Positions 17,771-25,726 of a stretch of DNA of 64,000 bases are shown here, in pieces (within the stretch, counting starts at the first letter, position 1; each line of letters starts with the position of its first letter). The DNA lies in contig NZ_CP147505.1 in NCBI RefSeq assembly GCF_037201915.1, forward strand, positions 1,736,001 through 1,800,000. The letters are read 5' to 3'. The notes below the pieces were generated by a model that saw only the letters and a program-made list of their open reading frames with translations, ran no database searches and had not been told where the DNA came from. Position numbers and translations under genes: made by a program. Origin of the DNA: Haloplanus sp. CK5-1 (GTDB lineage: Archaea > Halobacteriota > Halobacteria > Halobacteriales > Haloferacaceae).

Positions 17771-18448
17771 TGCCGTGTGCGAGGTTAAATCAGCCGAATT
17801 CAGCCGATAGAGACGATCTATGAGAGGGCAATAGGTAGAGAACGGTAACCGCGGGCGAAATCAATTGGTCGTAGTGACCCCCCGTGTGCGATATGAAATG
17901 CCGGATAGCTCATCGAACAGGCATCGTTATCGAGGCGAATCAGAAGAACTCGGTGAAGCCACCCTCCGTGTGCAAGATGAAAGGGTGGACGTAGTCTCGA
18001 TCCGGATAGTACCGAGCATGTGGCTCAACGATTCCGAGTGAGACGCGATCGCGTCGGTAAGCCACCCCCACACCCCGTGTGCGATATGAAATCGGGAAAA
18101 CGGGAGGAGGGGGTGATTAAGGAGGGAGACTACGAAACACCGGAAACCCACGATTTCACGGAGAAGAGGTCTCAAATACAGCGATGTCAAGATGGACTAT
18201 ATCTCAGGGAAATCTTTACATAGGTGCACTGTCAACCAGAGCCGCACTAGCACTAGAGTCGGTCAAAACGAAACAGTACGTTTCGTGATACGAATGCACT
18301 CGTCCGTGGCTTTCTTCCTCGTGGATTGAGCGTCTTCGCCGACTCTACGTCTTCTCGTGGACTCTCTCACTGAATCCTGTGATCTTCGGATCGTTCGTCC
18401 CTGCCTACCCTCTCGCCAAATTCATATCGCACACGGGGTGTGGGGGTT
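17771..18448. other. Putative replication origin: ORB repeats around an AT-richer segment
   Basis: ORB-like repeats occur at 17771-17790 (weak), 17877-17899, 17960-17983 and 18068-18092, all on the plus strand. One at 18421-18448 is on the minus strand. The last two share an extended CACCCCGTGTGCGATATGAA core and face each other across about 330 bases. Between them lies the palindrome ACGAAAC-N5-GTTTCGT (18268-18286) and AT-rich stretches that could unwind. Inverted ORBs flanking a duplex-unwinding element next to orc1/cdc6 is the standard haloarchaeal origin design. No protein-coding gene is convincing here. Confidence 0.8.
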
Positions 18449-18465
18449 CGACCTCGAGGGAATCG

Positions 18466-18513
18466 TGATTAACCAACAAATCCACTCCGGACGACTCTCG
18501 TGTTGGTTAATCA
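18466..18513. repeat. Inverted repeat TTAACCAAC-N24-GTTGGTTAA, copy 1
   Basis: Arms TGATTAACCAACA (18466-18478) and TGTTGGTTAATCA (18501-18513) are perfectly complementary over 13 bases. The 9-base core halves are separated by exactly 24 bases. The right arm overlaps the polB stop codon, and the left arm is 18 bases beyond the inverted ORB. Two further copies with the same spacing are at 25861-25902 and 43142-43183. Confidence 0.85.
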
Positions 18514-20672
18514 TTCTCCGTGTTCGCGTACGCCGCCAACTCCGGGACCAGCGTCTCCGTGAGTTCTCGACGGATCTTCGACCGATCCCAGTCTATCGGC
18601 GACAGAAGACTTTCGACAGCTCTGATGAGTTTCGTTTCATAGTACGACGCATCGTACGACTCGATCTCCTCGTGAGCCAACGCGACCCGCTCTCGTGAGG
18701 TTTTCTCGTCGTCGACAACTACGTACTCGATGTCCTGTCCCGGGTGGACCGCGAGATCCTGATCGTGAGCGCGTTGCAGCGCGGCTACGTTTTGTGTCTG
18801 ATTAGTATACCCTTCGAGTGGCTTGGAGACACGATTCCGTTCGACGAGCTGCTCAACCGGCACCGTTCCAGCGTGGAGGCGCTTGATCGCGTCCTGAAGA
18901 CAGTCGAGTACGGCGTCCGGAGACCGAGTCGCGTCGAGCCGTTCGAGGCAGTCTCGCTGGATGTCTTCGATGAACGCCGGGGTCGACCGCTGGCGAGCCT
19001 CGATACCGCGTATCTTGAACTCGTCGTCGCCAGCCACTTTGCCGAAGTACTTCGTTAACGCGCCGGCGTCGCTCTCGCGCTGCGGTACGAACGCCACCCA
19101 GTCATAGTGGGCTTCGTGTTCGAGCCGAATCTCGACGCATTCCGTAATCTCCGTCGCGAGCATCTCGAGCTCTTCACGATCATCGTCGTTGACGTCGGGG
19201 TTCGGAGTCACCCAGATCGAATCAACGATGCCGTGGACGACACGCCAGCCGCCGGCTTCTAGGCGTTGTTTCGCCGTCAGCAGAATCTCGCGAGCGAATG
19301 CATTGATCGCCTCGTGGCACTCGATCCGGCCGAACTTCGCGTTGCTGAACCCCTGATACCCGAAGCAGGCGACGAGGATCCACTTCAGCGCTCCCGACCG
19401 TCCCTCGAGTTCCGCTAAGCGGTCCTCGTCGGGGTCGTTCCGTTCCTTCTCGCGACGGATGGCCGCCTTGATCTCGTCGCGTGCGTCGATGATCGGCTGC
19501 AGCACGTCGACGAGGTAGCCCCGGTCGTCGCAGATCGAGTACCCGAGGCCGGGGACGTCCTCGCGGTCGCTGTGGCAGCTACACCGGATGACGTCCGGCG
19601 AGACGTTCCGGGTACAGATGATGTTCGGATACAACGAGGAGAAGTCAAGTTCGTGGACGTTCTCGTGGAGGCCGACCTCGGGCGCGAAGATGAACCCGCC
19701 GCGGTCGGCATCGTGGAGCGTCCCCATCGGCTTGTAGAACTCGTGGCGCCAGGAGTTCCACGGGACGAGGACGCCGCGGTCGTGGGCCTCACAGATCTGG
19801 ATCGCGGTGAGGACGTTCCCGATCGATGCCCACGCAAGCTCTTGGACGGGCTTTTTCGAGCGCGACACGAGATCGAGGATGCCGTCGAGGTTCGTCTCCC
19901 CGTAGAAGAACGTGTTCGACTCGTCGATGATCGCCCGGCCGGGAACGTTGTATCGCGCCGGCGAGTGGCCGACGCGGCCGTAACTCGAGTACGTCGACCG
20001 ACTCGCGAGCTGCTGATAGTCGACGTCCGGCCACCGACTCAGCGAGAGGTCGTCGACGCCGGCGTCCGTCGCCATCTCGTGGAGGGTCGGGACGATCTCG
20101 CTCGTCGAGCAGACCAGGACGTCCGGATCGTGTGCGTCGAGCGCCCCTTGGACAGCGGTCAGAAGATCCGTCGGCGAGCCGGTGACGGTGTCGCCGTCGA
20201 CGGACAGCTCCCCATAGACGCCATTACTTGTTTCGGTCACCGGAACGCTAAGCCGGAGCGTCGACAGCTCGCTCGCGGGTGTCGGATCGGCGCCGGTCTC
20301 CAGACAGTACCGGAACTCTCGCGAGAAGTCGACGTTGAAACAGGCGAGATCCCCGACTGGATAGGCCGACAGCTGGCGTGCCTGCCGGGCGAGTGGGGTG
20401 ACGCGGTCGATGTGGGCAACGTCGACCGCAAGAACGGCCTCCTCATCTCGTCGAAAGCCCGGCCGTCGCGCAATCATCTCGGTTGCGACGACATCCGGGT
20501 GCTGGTCGTACACTGACTGGAGCGTCGTGAGGTCGAGGTCGGACGCTGGGTCGCGAGCAGCGACGTAGAAGCGCGGCGAGTAGTCTTCGTGCTCGGTCGC
20601 GACGGCGCCGTCAGCGGTTGTCTCCCACTCCAGTACGCGGCCGTCGTCCAGAAAGTCGATGCTCAACGCCAT
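18507..20672 (-). CDS. polB: Family B DNA polymerase with altered motif C (PolB2-like)
   Basis: 721 residues. Motif A is DFSSLYPNII near residue 342. Motif B is the KWILVACFGYQGFSNAKFG segment near 427. Motif C reads HGIVDSIWV near 480, where the usual first Asp of DTD is Val/Ile, although the second Asp is kept. The N-terminal region lacks a recognisable DIE exonuclease motif, so proofreading is probably absent. These are features of the divergent PolB2-type group found on archaeal accessory elements. A separately encoded DnaQ-like exonuclease lies at 23796-24440 behind a matching promoter. A role in element replication or translesion synthesis is plausible. Whether the enzyme is active is uncertain. 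Confidence 0.88.
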   Translation of the reverse strand: MALSIDFLDDGRVLEWETTADGAVATEHEDYSPRFYVAARDPASDLDLTTLQSVYDQHPDVVATEMIARRPGFRRDEEAVLAVDVAHIDRVTPLARQARQLSAYPVGDLACFNVDFSREFRYCLETGADPTPASELSTLRLSVPVTETSNGVYGELSVDGDTVTGSPTDLLTAVQGALDAHDPDVLVCSTSEIVPTLHEMATDAGVDDLSLSRWPDVDYQQLASRSTYSSYGRVGHSPARYNVPGRAIIDESNTFFYGETNLDGILDLVSRSKKPVQELAWASIGNVLTAIQICEAHDRGVLVPWNSWRHEFYKPMGTLHDADRGGFIFAPEVGLHENVHELDFSSLYPNIICTRNVSPDVIRCSCHSDREDVPGLGYSICDDRGYLVDVLQPIIDARDEIKAAIRREKERNDPDEDRLAELEGRSGALKWILVACFGYQGFSNAKFGRIECHEAINAFAREILLTAKQRLEAGGWRVVHGIVDSIWVTPNPDVNDDDREELEMLATEITECVEIRLEHEAHYDWVAFVPQRESDAGALTKYFGKVAGDDEFKIRGIEARQRSTPAFIEDIQRDCLERLDATRSPDAVLDCLQDAIKRLHAGTVPVEQLVERNRVSKPLEGYTNQTQNVAALQRAHDQDLAVHPGQDIEYVVVDDEKTSRERVALAHEEIESYDASYYETKLIRAVESLLSPIDWDRSKIRRELTETLVPELAAYANTEND

Positions 20673-20697
20673 CTAGGTCTCTCTGATGTTCGAGTCG

Positions 20698-20730
20698 CCG
20701 ATAAGGTGTGGCGTGTCGTTTCCGGATTTC
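20698..20730 (-). promoter_or_regulatory. Promoter block of polB, shared with the RecA-like/exonuclease operon
   Basis: The plus strand reads CCGATAAG, then GGCGTG, then CG-N-TTCCG and TTTC. The same arrangement occurs at 25727-25759 with 26 of 33 positions identical by my count. On the coding (minus) strand it gives GAAA...CGGAA...CACGCC...CTTATCGG: a BRE-like start and a CTTATCG TATA-like element about 28 bases before the ATG. Its distance to the start codon is nearly the same in both places. Confidence 0.65.
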
Positions 20731-20904
20731 AATGTATGGCCCCAAGAACGACTCTACTGGTGTTTTCTGACCGTTTGTCTGTGTTCCACTACTTCTGGAA
20801 CGATTTCCGGAATTCATCTGGGTGGATTCAGCCGGTGTACTCACCACTGGGGGAACATAGGAATTTGCCAAAAAACTATATTCCTCTGAGTCGTGCGTTT
20901 CTAT

Positions 20905-21495
20905 ATGAACGACCGAAGCCCACCAGATGAGTTTGCAGACGTCAACGAAGCGGTCGGCGAGGAATGGGAAGCGGAAACGACACCCTACGAGCGCATTCGA
21001 CACGTCGTTGCGCATACGTACAGCCCTGTCTCAGCTGATACCGTAGCTGACGATGCACGAACTGCTTCAAAGACCGCCCGAAAGCACCTGAACACACTCG
21101 CAGACGAGGGGTTTGTCGAGACGACACCCGGCGAACATGGCGGAACGCTCTATCGGCGCTCACCCGAATCACTCGTCGTCGAACAGGCTGTTGACATCCT
21201 CGAGCACGTTTCGACTGACGAACTTGTGACGCGAATCCAGGAGATGTGTGAGCAACTCACCGAGTATCGGTCCGAATTCGGCGTCGAATCACCCGAGGAG
21301 TTGGTTGTTGATCAGACGAATCAGACGCTCTCCGAATCCGGGTCTCCAGAGGACGAGATCGACTTAGAGACGATTCGTGAGTGGAAGACGCTCCGCCGAA
21401 ACCTCGCGTTCGCGAACGCTGCGATCTCGATCGGCAATGCCGAGCAATTCGTCGGCACCGGCCATCGCTCAATCGGCGATAGCGGTCTTGCCTGA
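20905..21495 (+). CDS. Winged-helix DNA-binding protein (DUF7342-like)
   Basis: 196 residues. The first 85 residues form a winged helix (VSADTVADDARTASKTARKHLNTLADEGFVETT). The rest is helical and ends in LRRNLAFANAAISIGNAEQF, a tail shared with the protein at 22617-23228. Start chosen at 20905: a TATA-like ACTATATTC lies about 25 bases upstream and fits leaderless transcription. An AGGAAT...ATTCCT inverted repeat (20859-20885) covers this TATA box and may be an autoregulatory operator. Unlike the next two HTH genes it has no small partner gene directly behind it. It is probably a repressor or antitoxin. Confidence 0.8.
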   Translation: MNDRSPPDEFADVNEAVGEEWEAETTPYERIRHVVAHTYSPVSADTVADDARTASKTARKHLNTLADEGFVETTPGEHGGTLYRRSPESLVVEQAVDILEHVSTDELVTRIQEMCEQLTEYRSEFGVESPEELVVDQTNQTLSESGSPEDEIDLETIREWKTLRRNLAFANAAISIGNAEQFVGTGHRSIGDSGLA

Positions 21496-21598
21496 GTGAG
21501 CAAACTGGGTGGGGCTGTCGACCTGACAGTATGGGAAGACAAAAGAATATATTTTGGTCAGAGAAAGAAATATGTGGTCTTAGTCCGTTGGTCGAAGT

Positions 21599-22117
21599 AT
21601 GTCAGATGACGCCCGTCGCGACGGACCGCCGTCATTCGACCGGCCATTCGAAGGCCAGGACACGAAACAGCGCGTGTACGGCGCGGTCCTCCATGCGCGG
21701 GAGCCGATGACGGCCGCCGAGATTGCCGAGCGTGCGGACTGCTCCGAAGAGTCCGCACGGACGCATCTGTCCTTCTACGCTGACCTTGGCATCGTTATCC
21801 ACCACGATGGCCGTCCAGCTCGGTACGAGCGCAACGACGACTACTTCGAGTGGCGCCGAGTGAATGAGTTGGCGAACGTACACACCGTCGAAGAACTACA
21901 GGCCCGGGTCTCGGAGTTCACCGACCAAATCGAAGCATACCGCGAGGAGTACGACGCTGACTCGCCCGGTGACGTCGATGTTCTCGAATTCGACGCCGAG
22001 CGCGTTGACGACGTGTATGCGGACCTCGGGGACTGGGCGACCGCAATCGAGGAGCGCCGGCTCCACGAGCGTGCCCGCCAGAAGGAGACTAGCTCCACAG
22101 CACCCTCCCACGGCTGA
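21599..22117 (+). CDS. Winged-helix protein, likely antitoxin/repressor of a two-gene module
   Basis: 172 residues. A winged helix spans about 20-80 (MTAAEIAERADCSEESARTHLSFYADLGIVIHHDG) and a helical region follows (VEELQARVSEFTDQIEAYREEY) with the same spacing as in the neighbouring HTH proteins. The next gene begins 2 bases after the stop. A promoter-like AAAGAATATATTTTGG lies about 50 bases upstream. The arrangement of a DNA-binding protein followed at once by a small RW/HF-motif protein is repeated at 22617-23707, which points to a toxin-antitoxin-like or regulator/effector unit. This role is inferred from gene order. Confidence 0.78.
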   Translation: MSDDARRDGPPSFDRPFEGQDTKQRVYGAVLHAREPMTAAEIAERADCSEESARTHLSFYADLGIVIHHDGRPARYERNDDYFEWRRVNELANVHTVEELQARVSEFTDQIEAYREEYDADSPGDVDVLEFDAERVDDVYADLGDWATAIEERRLHERARQKETSSTAPSHG

Positions 22118-22119
22118 CA

Positions 22120-22551
22120 ATGGTACCGTCCGACGACGGCGCGAGTCCCGCGCCACTGGACCGTGCGGTGTTAGAGCGGATACAGTCTCGATTCGCTGGC
22201 CATCAGATGTTCAAAGCAGTGGACCTCGTCGAGGAAGGGAAGTTGTATCTCCGTGTCGAACTCGCCGGTGATTACTACCCGGGTGATGTGTCTGCTCGGT
22301 TTGAGATTCGATGGTATCGCAACGACGATTTCACCGTTCACTATCAAGAAGAGCACCAAGAGAGCGTGTGGAAGTGTCGGTGGGATCGTCACCTCAGCAG
22401 TCACAACGAACGAGATCACTTTCATCCGTCGCCGGACGCAAGTCGTCCCGACGCAGAAGACGCACAGTGGCCCCAAGACCATCGTGACGTCTGCCGCCTT
22501 GCCCTCGATTACGTCGAAGAGCGAATCGAAACTCTGTGGGAACAGCAGTGA
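22120..22551 (+). CDS. Small RWY/HYQEEH/DHFHP protein, TumE-like candidate toxin
   Basis: 143 residues. A β-rich middle has FEIRWYRNDDFTVHYQEEH and then CRWDRHLSSHNERDHFHPSP, with conserved Arg, His and Asp residues that could form a ribonuclease-like active site. The end is a helix (HRDVCRLALDYVEERIETLWE). The same layout occurs in the protein at 23225-23707. The pattern recalls the DUF6516/TumE toxin family, which also ends in a His-rich strand and pairs with an HTH antitoxin. I cannot confirm homology without a profile search. It is two bases behind the HTH gene and surely co-transcribed. Confidence 0.7.
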   Translation: MVPSDDGASPAPLDRAVLERIQSRFAGHQMFKAVDLVEEGKLYLRVELAGDYYPGDVSARFEIRWYRNDDFTVHYQEEHQESVWKCRWDRHLSSHNERDHFHPSPDASRPDAEDAQWPQDHRDVCRLALDYVEERIETLWEQQ

Positions 22552-22616
22552 ATAGCCAGGTTAACAAAATACTATCCCACAGATTATTATGCTGTCCTCG
22601 CATTGTTTAGCATATC

Positions 22617-23228
22617 ATGTCCGAAGAGATGCCCTCGCCCTATCGAATGGTCTCGGATGGCGGGACCGAACACCGCGACGTAAACGATGTCGTCGAAGAA
22701 GAATGGCTTGAGGAGACGACGCCGTTTGAACGAGTGTACGAAATCATCCGCACTACCTACGACCCTGCATCCGCCGGAGAGATCGCCGACCGTGCTCGCG
22801 TCTCGGCAACCACGGCGCGAAAGCACCTGCGAACGCTCGAAAGCGCTGGCGAAGTAACAACCTCCCAAGACGGGCAGACGACGTGTTACCGACGATCGGA
22901 AACGGCGATTGTCACTGAACATGCACAGTCGCTCCTCGCGGAACTGTCCCCCGAAGAGATCTCGTCCGGTATTGCTGATATGAAGGCACAGATACAGGAG
23001 TGGCGTGAGGAGTATGGTGTCGATTCCCCCGAAGAATTCGCCCGTGAACTAGACGTCGACGACGTCGACAGCGACTACGGTGCCCTCCTCACAGAATGGC
23101 AAACGACGCGACGCAACCTCACACTCGCACAAGCAACACTCGCAATCGGTGAAGCAAGCAATACTGGCCATCTTACTGACACAGATACCGACGATGAGGG
23201 TGATAGCGATGCATCCATCGTCGTATGA
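22617..23228 (+). CDS. Winged-helix protein (DUF7342-like), second module
   Basis: 203 residues. N-terminal NDVVEEEWLEETTPFERVYEIIRTTY and the winged helix SAGEIADRARVSATTARKHLRTLESAGEV align well with 20905-21495. The end TRRNLTLAQATLAIGEAS is the same helical tail. The start ATG at 22617 has a TATGCT...AGCATA inverted repeat just upstream (about 22590-22615), a possible operator. Its stop overlaps the start of the next gene (ATGA), a sign of translational coupling. Probably the repressor/antitoxin half of the pair. Confidence 0.8.
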   Translation: MSEEMPSPYRMVSDGGTEHRDVNDVVEEEWLEETTPFERVYEIIRTTYDPASAGEIADRARVSATTARKHLRTLESAGEVTTSQDGQTTCYRRSETAIVTEHAQSLLAELSPEEISSGIADMKAQIQEWREEYGVDSPEEFARELDVDDVDSDYGALLTEWQTTRRNLTLAQATLAIGEASNTGHLTDTDTDDEGDSDASIVV

Positions 23229-23707
23229 CCAACGACAAGACCCCTTCTCAACATTCGCAGCCGGTCGAGCAATCGGAGGTGTTTGGACCTATTGACGCCG
23301 GGGCGTTGCGTGAGATTCGAGACCTGATCCTAGAGCAGGAGCCGCTGGCCGAGACAGCATCACTAGATGACCCGTTGAATCCACAGACGCTCTCGGTCGA
23401 ACTGTCCGATGGAGTCGGTGCAGCGTCAACTGCTCGAATCGACATCCGGTGGAGTCTAACCGAAAACTATGCGATCCACTACACGGACGACCGGCATCAG
23501 AATTTCCGGTTCGATTGTCACCCGAAACCGGACGCGCCGAGACGACACTTCCATCCACCACCCGACGCTCCGAGTCGTCCCGTCGAGAAATCCTGTATTG
23601 CTGTGTCTGAGACCGGCCTTGTGACGCGAGCGATTCTTCAACGGTGGCGATACGCCTATGCTCACGAGACGTTCGAAGGAATCAACGACGCTGAGAACCC
23701 ACCATAG
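23225..23707 (+). CDS. Small RW/HYTDD/HFHPPP protein, second TumE-like candidate
   Basis: 160 residues. The core has IDIRWSLTENYAIHYTDDRH, then FRFDCHPKPDAPRRHFHPPPD, matching the motif order of 22120-22551 although overall identity is low. The N-terminal 60 residues are variable. The start overlaps the stop of the upstream winged-helix gene by ATGA. Two diverged but parallel modules in tandem suggest separate acquisition or an old duplication, and effectors under diversifying selection. Toxin activity is inferred only. Confidence 0.68.
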   Translation: MTNDKTPSQHSQPVEQSEVFGPIDAGALREIRDLILEQEPLAETASLDDPLNPQTLSVELSDGVGAASTARIDIRWSLTENYAIHYTDDRHQNFRFDCHPKPDAPRRHFHPPPDAPSRPVEKSCIAVSETGLVTRAILQRWRYAYAHETFEGINDAENPP

Positions 23708-23795
23708 CCCGACTCGTTGACGACAGGCGTGTTCTCCTTGTCTTACAGCGGTGGATGGCGGGGACTCGTGTTTTCGGGACGGATACAACTTGCTC

Positions 23796-24440
23796 TCAAA
23801 CGACTGGTTCGAGTGACTTCATCGAAAAATCTGACTTCGAGCAATACCGTTCTGCAAGCTCCATCAACGCTCGGGTCCGTCGAATATCGGCGACGTTGTG
23901 GATGATAAGTGGCTCGTAGGCACCCTTCTCCCATACGGTGACTGCCTCGCTACTGTCGGTGAATGGATCACGCTCGTTCAATCCGGCACCGATCAGTTCC
24001 TCGTAGACGCCACTCAGTGTGTCTTCACTCGTATTGAAGCGTGTCTCGAAGACGTCCATCACGTCGACGTATGGCAACGTGCCAAACGGCCACTCAAGCC
24101 CGTGCGTACAGAGCCGTGTGCGGAGGAACGGGAGGTCGAATCCTCCGTTCCACCGTTCACCGTTGTACGCAACGAGCTTTGCATCACGTTGGGTGAGTGT
24201 CGACGTGACAAACGTCGCCAGTTCGTTCAGGAGTTCCTGTTCGCTGTCGTGGAGTGAGAGCTGTACAGGTGTCTGGAGTGTGTCGTTGAGCCGATTTGCG
24301 AGGCCTGTTTGTGGTGCCGTTCCGGTATGGAGAAACACTCGCGACGAGACCGGCGAGTCGAACCCAACTACTGTGAGTTCACCATCGGCCTGAAATCCCG
24401 TCGTTTCGATATCGAAGGCAATCGTCGTCAACCCCGTCAT
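23796..24440 (-). CDS. DnaQ/RNase H-like 3'-5' exonuclease
   Basis: 214 residues with the three exonuclease motifs: Exo I FDIETTGFQ (residues 9-17), Exo II YNGERWNGGFDLPFL near 95, and Exo III HNVADIRRTRAL near 180, so all catalytic acidic residues are present. It resembles the exonuclease part of family B polymerases. It is the last gene of a three-gene minus-strand operon, overlapping the upstream gene by 4 bases. The element's PolB seems to lack proofreading motifs and shares a promoter block with this operon, so this protein could supply exonuclease activity in trans. That partnership is inferred. Confidence 0.8.
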   Translation of the reverse strand: MTGLTTIAFDIETTGFQADGELTVVGFDSPVSSRVFLHTGTAPQTGLANRLNDTLQTPVQLSLHDSEQELLNELATFVTSTLTQRDAKLVAYNGERWNGGFDLPFLRTRLCTHGLEWPFGTLPYVDVMDVFETRFNTSEDTLSGVYEELIGAGLNERDPFTDSSEAVTVWEKGAYEPLIIHNVADIRRTRALMELAERYCSKSDFSMKSLEPVV

Positions 24441-24757
24441 TCCACACCTCCAGTGTCACCTTCGGCAGACGATTGCTGCTGTTCGCCCACAGTTTCCGAA
24501 AGCCGTTGCTCAAGCTCTGCTAGGCGCTCTTCGTGGTCGTCGAGGCGGGCCTCCTGTTCGAGATCGACGCTGAGTAGCGCCGGCAGCAGCGGATTCTGGT
24601 GGTTCAACAGCCCGCTCGCGTCGGCGTGCTCGCGGGCGTACTCGAACAGCCGGTCAAAGCGCGGCTGGTCGCGACGCCGCAGTGCCCGCCGGAACGCCGC
24701 CCAGCGCTCTTCGATGGCCCGGAGCGCATCCCGGTACGTCGGGTTCGTGCGCCCCAT
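24437..24757 (-). CDS. Helical/coiled-coil hypothetical protein in the exonuclease operon
   Basis: 106 residues. The start MGRTNPTYRDALRAIEERW is the ATG at 24757, two bases after the stop of the RecA-like gene; a longer frame upstream would overlap that gene. It is mostly helical, with FRRALRRRDQPRFDRLFEYAREHADA in the first half and a coiled coil in the second (ARLDDHEERLAELEQRLSETV). It probably bridges proteins. The family was not recognised. It overlaps the exonuclease start by 4 bases. Confidence 0.72.
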   Translation of the reverse strand: MGRTNPTYRDALRAIEERWAAFRRALRRRDQPRFDRLFEYAREHADASGLLNHQNPLLPALLSVDLEQEARLDDHEERLAELEQRLSETVGEQQQSSAEGDTGGVE

Positions 24758-24759
24758 CG

Positions 24760-25704
24760 CTATCGGCCTCCTGTACCGCTCGCCGTCCACGCATCGAGCA
24801 GGGGGTCCGCGGTGGCCGACACCGTCTCACCGTCAGCTGTGACGCCCGTCCCGACATCCTCCGGGGTCGGCGTCGACGCCGCCGGCGTCGTCGGTTCCAC
24901 GCCGACCTGCGTGGCGCGTGCCGCGAGCAGCTGCCGCCAGTACGCGAACGTCGTCTGGTAGTACGCGCCGTCGTCGACGGGATAGACGAGCGTCTCGAAG
25001 TCCTCGCCGACGACCCGTGGCCCCATTCGAGTCTGCTCGCACTCCAGGTGATGATCGGCGACCGTCGCGATCGGTTCGGTGAATTCGTTTCGTTCGTTTC
25101 GCGTAACGAGCACCGGGATGTCGTACCCATCGGCGTAGGTCGCCAACCGGGCGAGAGTTCGGGCCTGGAGGGTTTTCGCGTAGGTCTCGCCGAGGGTATC
25201 GTCGGCGCGGTACTGGGCGTCCACGGCCGGCGCAACGATGAGGGCGGGTGTGTGGGGGGATGTGTCCTCGTCACGGCCTGATCCCCCTCGACCGGCCGCC
25301 CCGACGTCGGTGGTGGACATCTGGATCGACTTGTTCACTGCCGTCGGGAGATCACAGACGGCGCCGTAGTGCTGGTAGGCGGTGAATCCGCGTGCCACGT
25401 GGATTCGGTTGAGCAACCGTTGACTGGGCGCGATCTGAGCGAGTGTCGTCGTCGTCGCGTGTCCGTTTGCGTCGACCCAGAAGGCGGGCCCGTCGTGCAG
25501 GAGGAGATGGTCGAGCACGAGCGACTGCAGGATCGGGACGCCGCGGCCCCCCTCGACGTCGAGCAGCGTGATGCCGTCGTCGAGCTGCGGCAACAACATC
25601 TCGTTCGTAGCCGGATCGGCCTGGTCAGCGAGGGACCGATTGCGGTCAGCGCCCCGAGTTGGCTGGTCCACCGCCAATCGGTTCGCCGTTGAGTGTTCTC
25701 CCAT
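24760..25704 (-). CDS. RecA/RadA-like fold protein lacking the Walker A lysine
   Basis: 314 residues. LLDVEGGRGVPILQSLVLDHLL (residues 46-67) sits where RadA/KaiC proteins have GxxxxGKS, but the Lys and Ser/Thr are missing. It is followed by PAFWVDANGHATTTTLAQIAP and, later, PALIVAPAVDAQYR, where the Walker B strand would be. The middle is RecA-like in strand order (TYADGYDIPVLVTRNERNEF). This suggests a nucleotide-binding-deficient RecA paralogue, perhaps a structural or recombination-mediator subunit. It is the first gene of the operon with the 106-residue protein and the DnaQ-like exonuclease. The fold assignment is my reading and is less certain than the operon. Confidence 0.68.
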   Translation of the reverse strand: MGEHSTANRLAVDQPTRGADRNRSLADQADPATNEMLLPQLDDGITLLDVEGGRGVPILQSLVLDHLLLHDGPAFWVDANGHATTTTLAQIAPSQRLLNRIHVARGFTAYQHYGAVCDLPTAVNKSIQMSTTDVGAAGRGGSGRDEDTSPHTPALIVAPAVDAQYRADDTLGETYAKTLQARTLARLATYADGYDIPVLVTRNERNEFTEPIATVADHHLECEQTRMGPRVVGEDFETLVYPVDDGAYYQTTFAYWRQLLAARATQVGVEPTTPAASTPTPEDVGTGVTADGETVSATADPLLDAWTASGTGGR

Positions 25705-25726
25705 ACTCGACTAGAGGACTATATTC

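Noticed and set aside
16206-18448. CRISPR array reading of the repeats around orc1/cdc6
   Set aside because: Repeats are irregularly spaced (about 50-330 bases), occur in both orientations and match the ORB form next to an initiator gene; no cas genes.
18466-18513. Inverted repeat copy 1 as a simple transcription terminator of polB
   Set aside because: The 22-24 base loop is long, two more copies lie upstream of genes rather than behind them, and the spacing is identical in all three.
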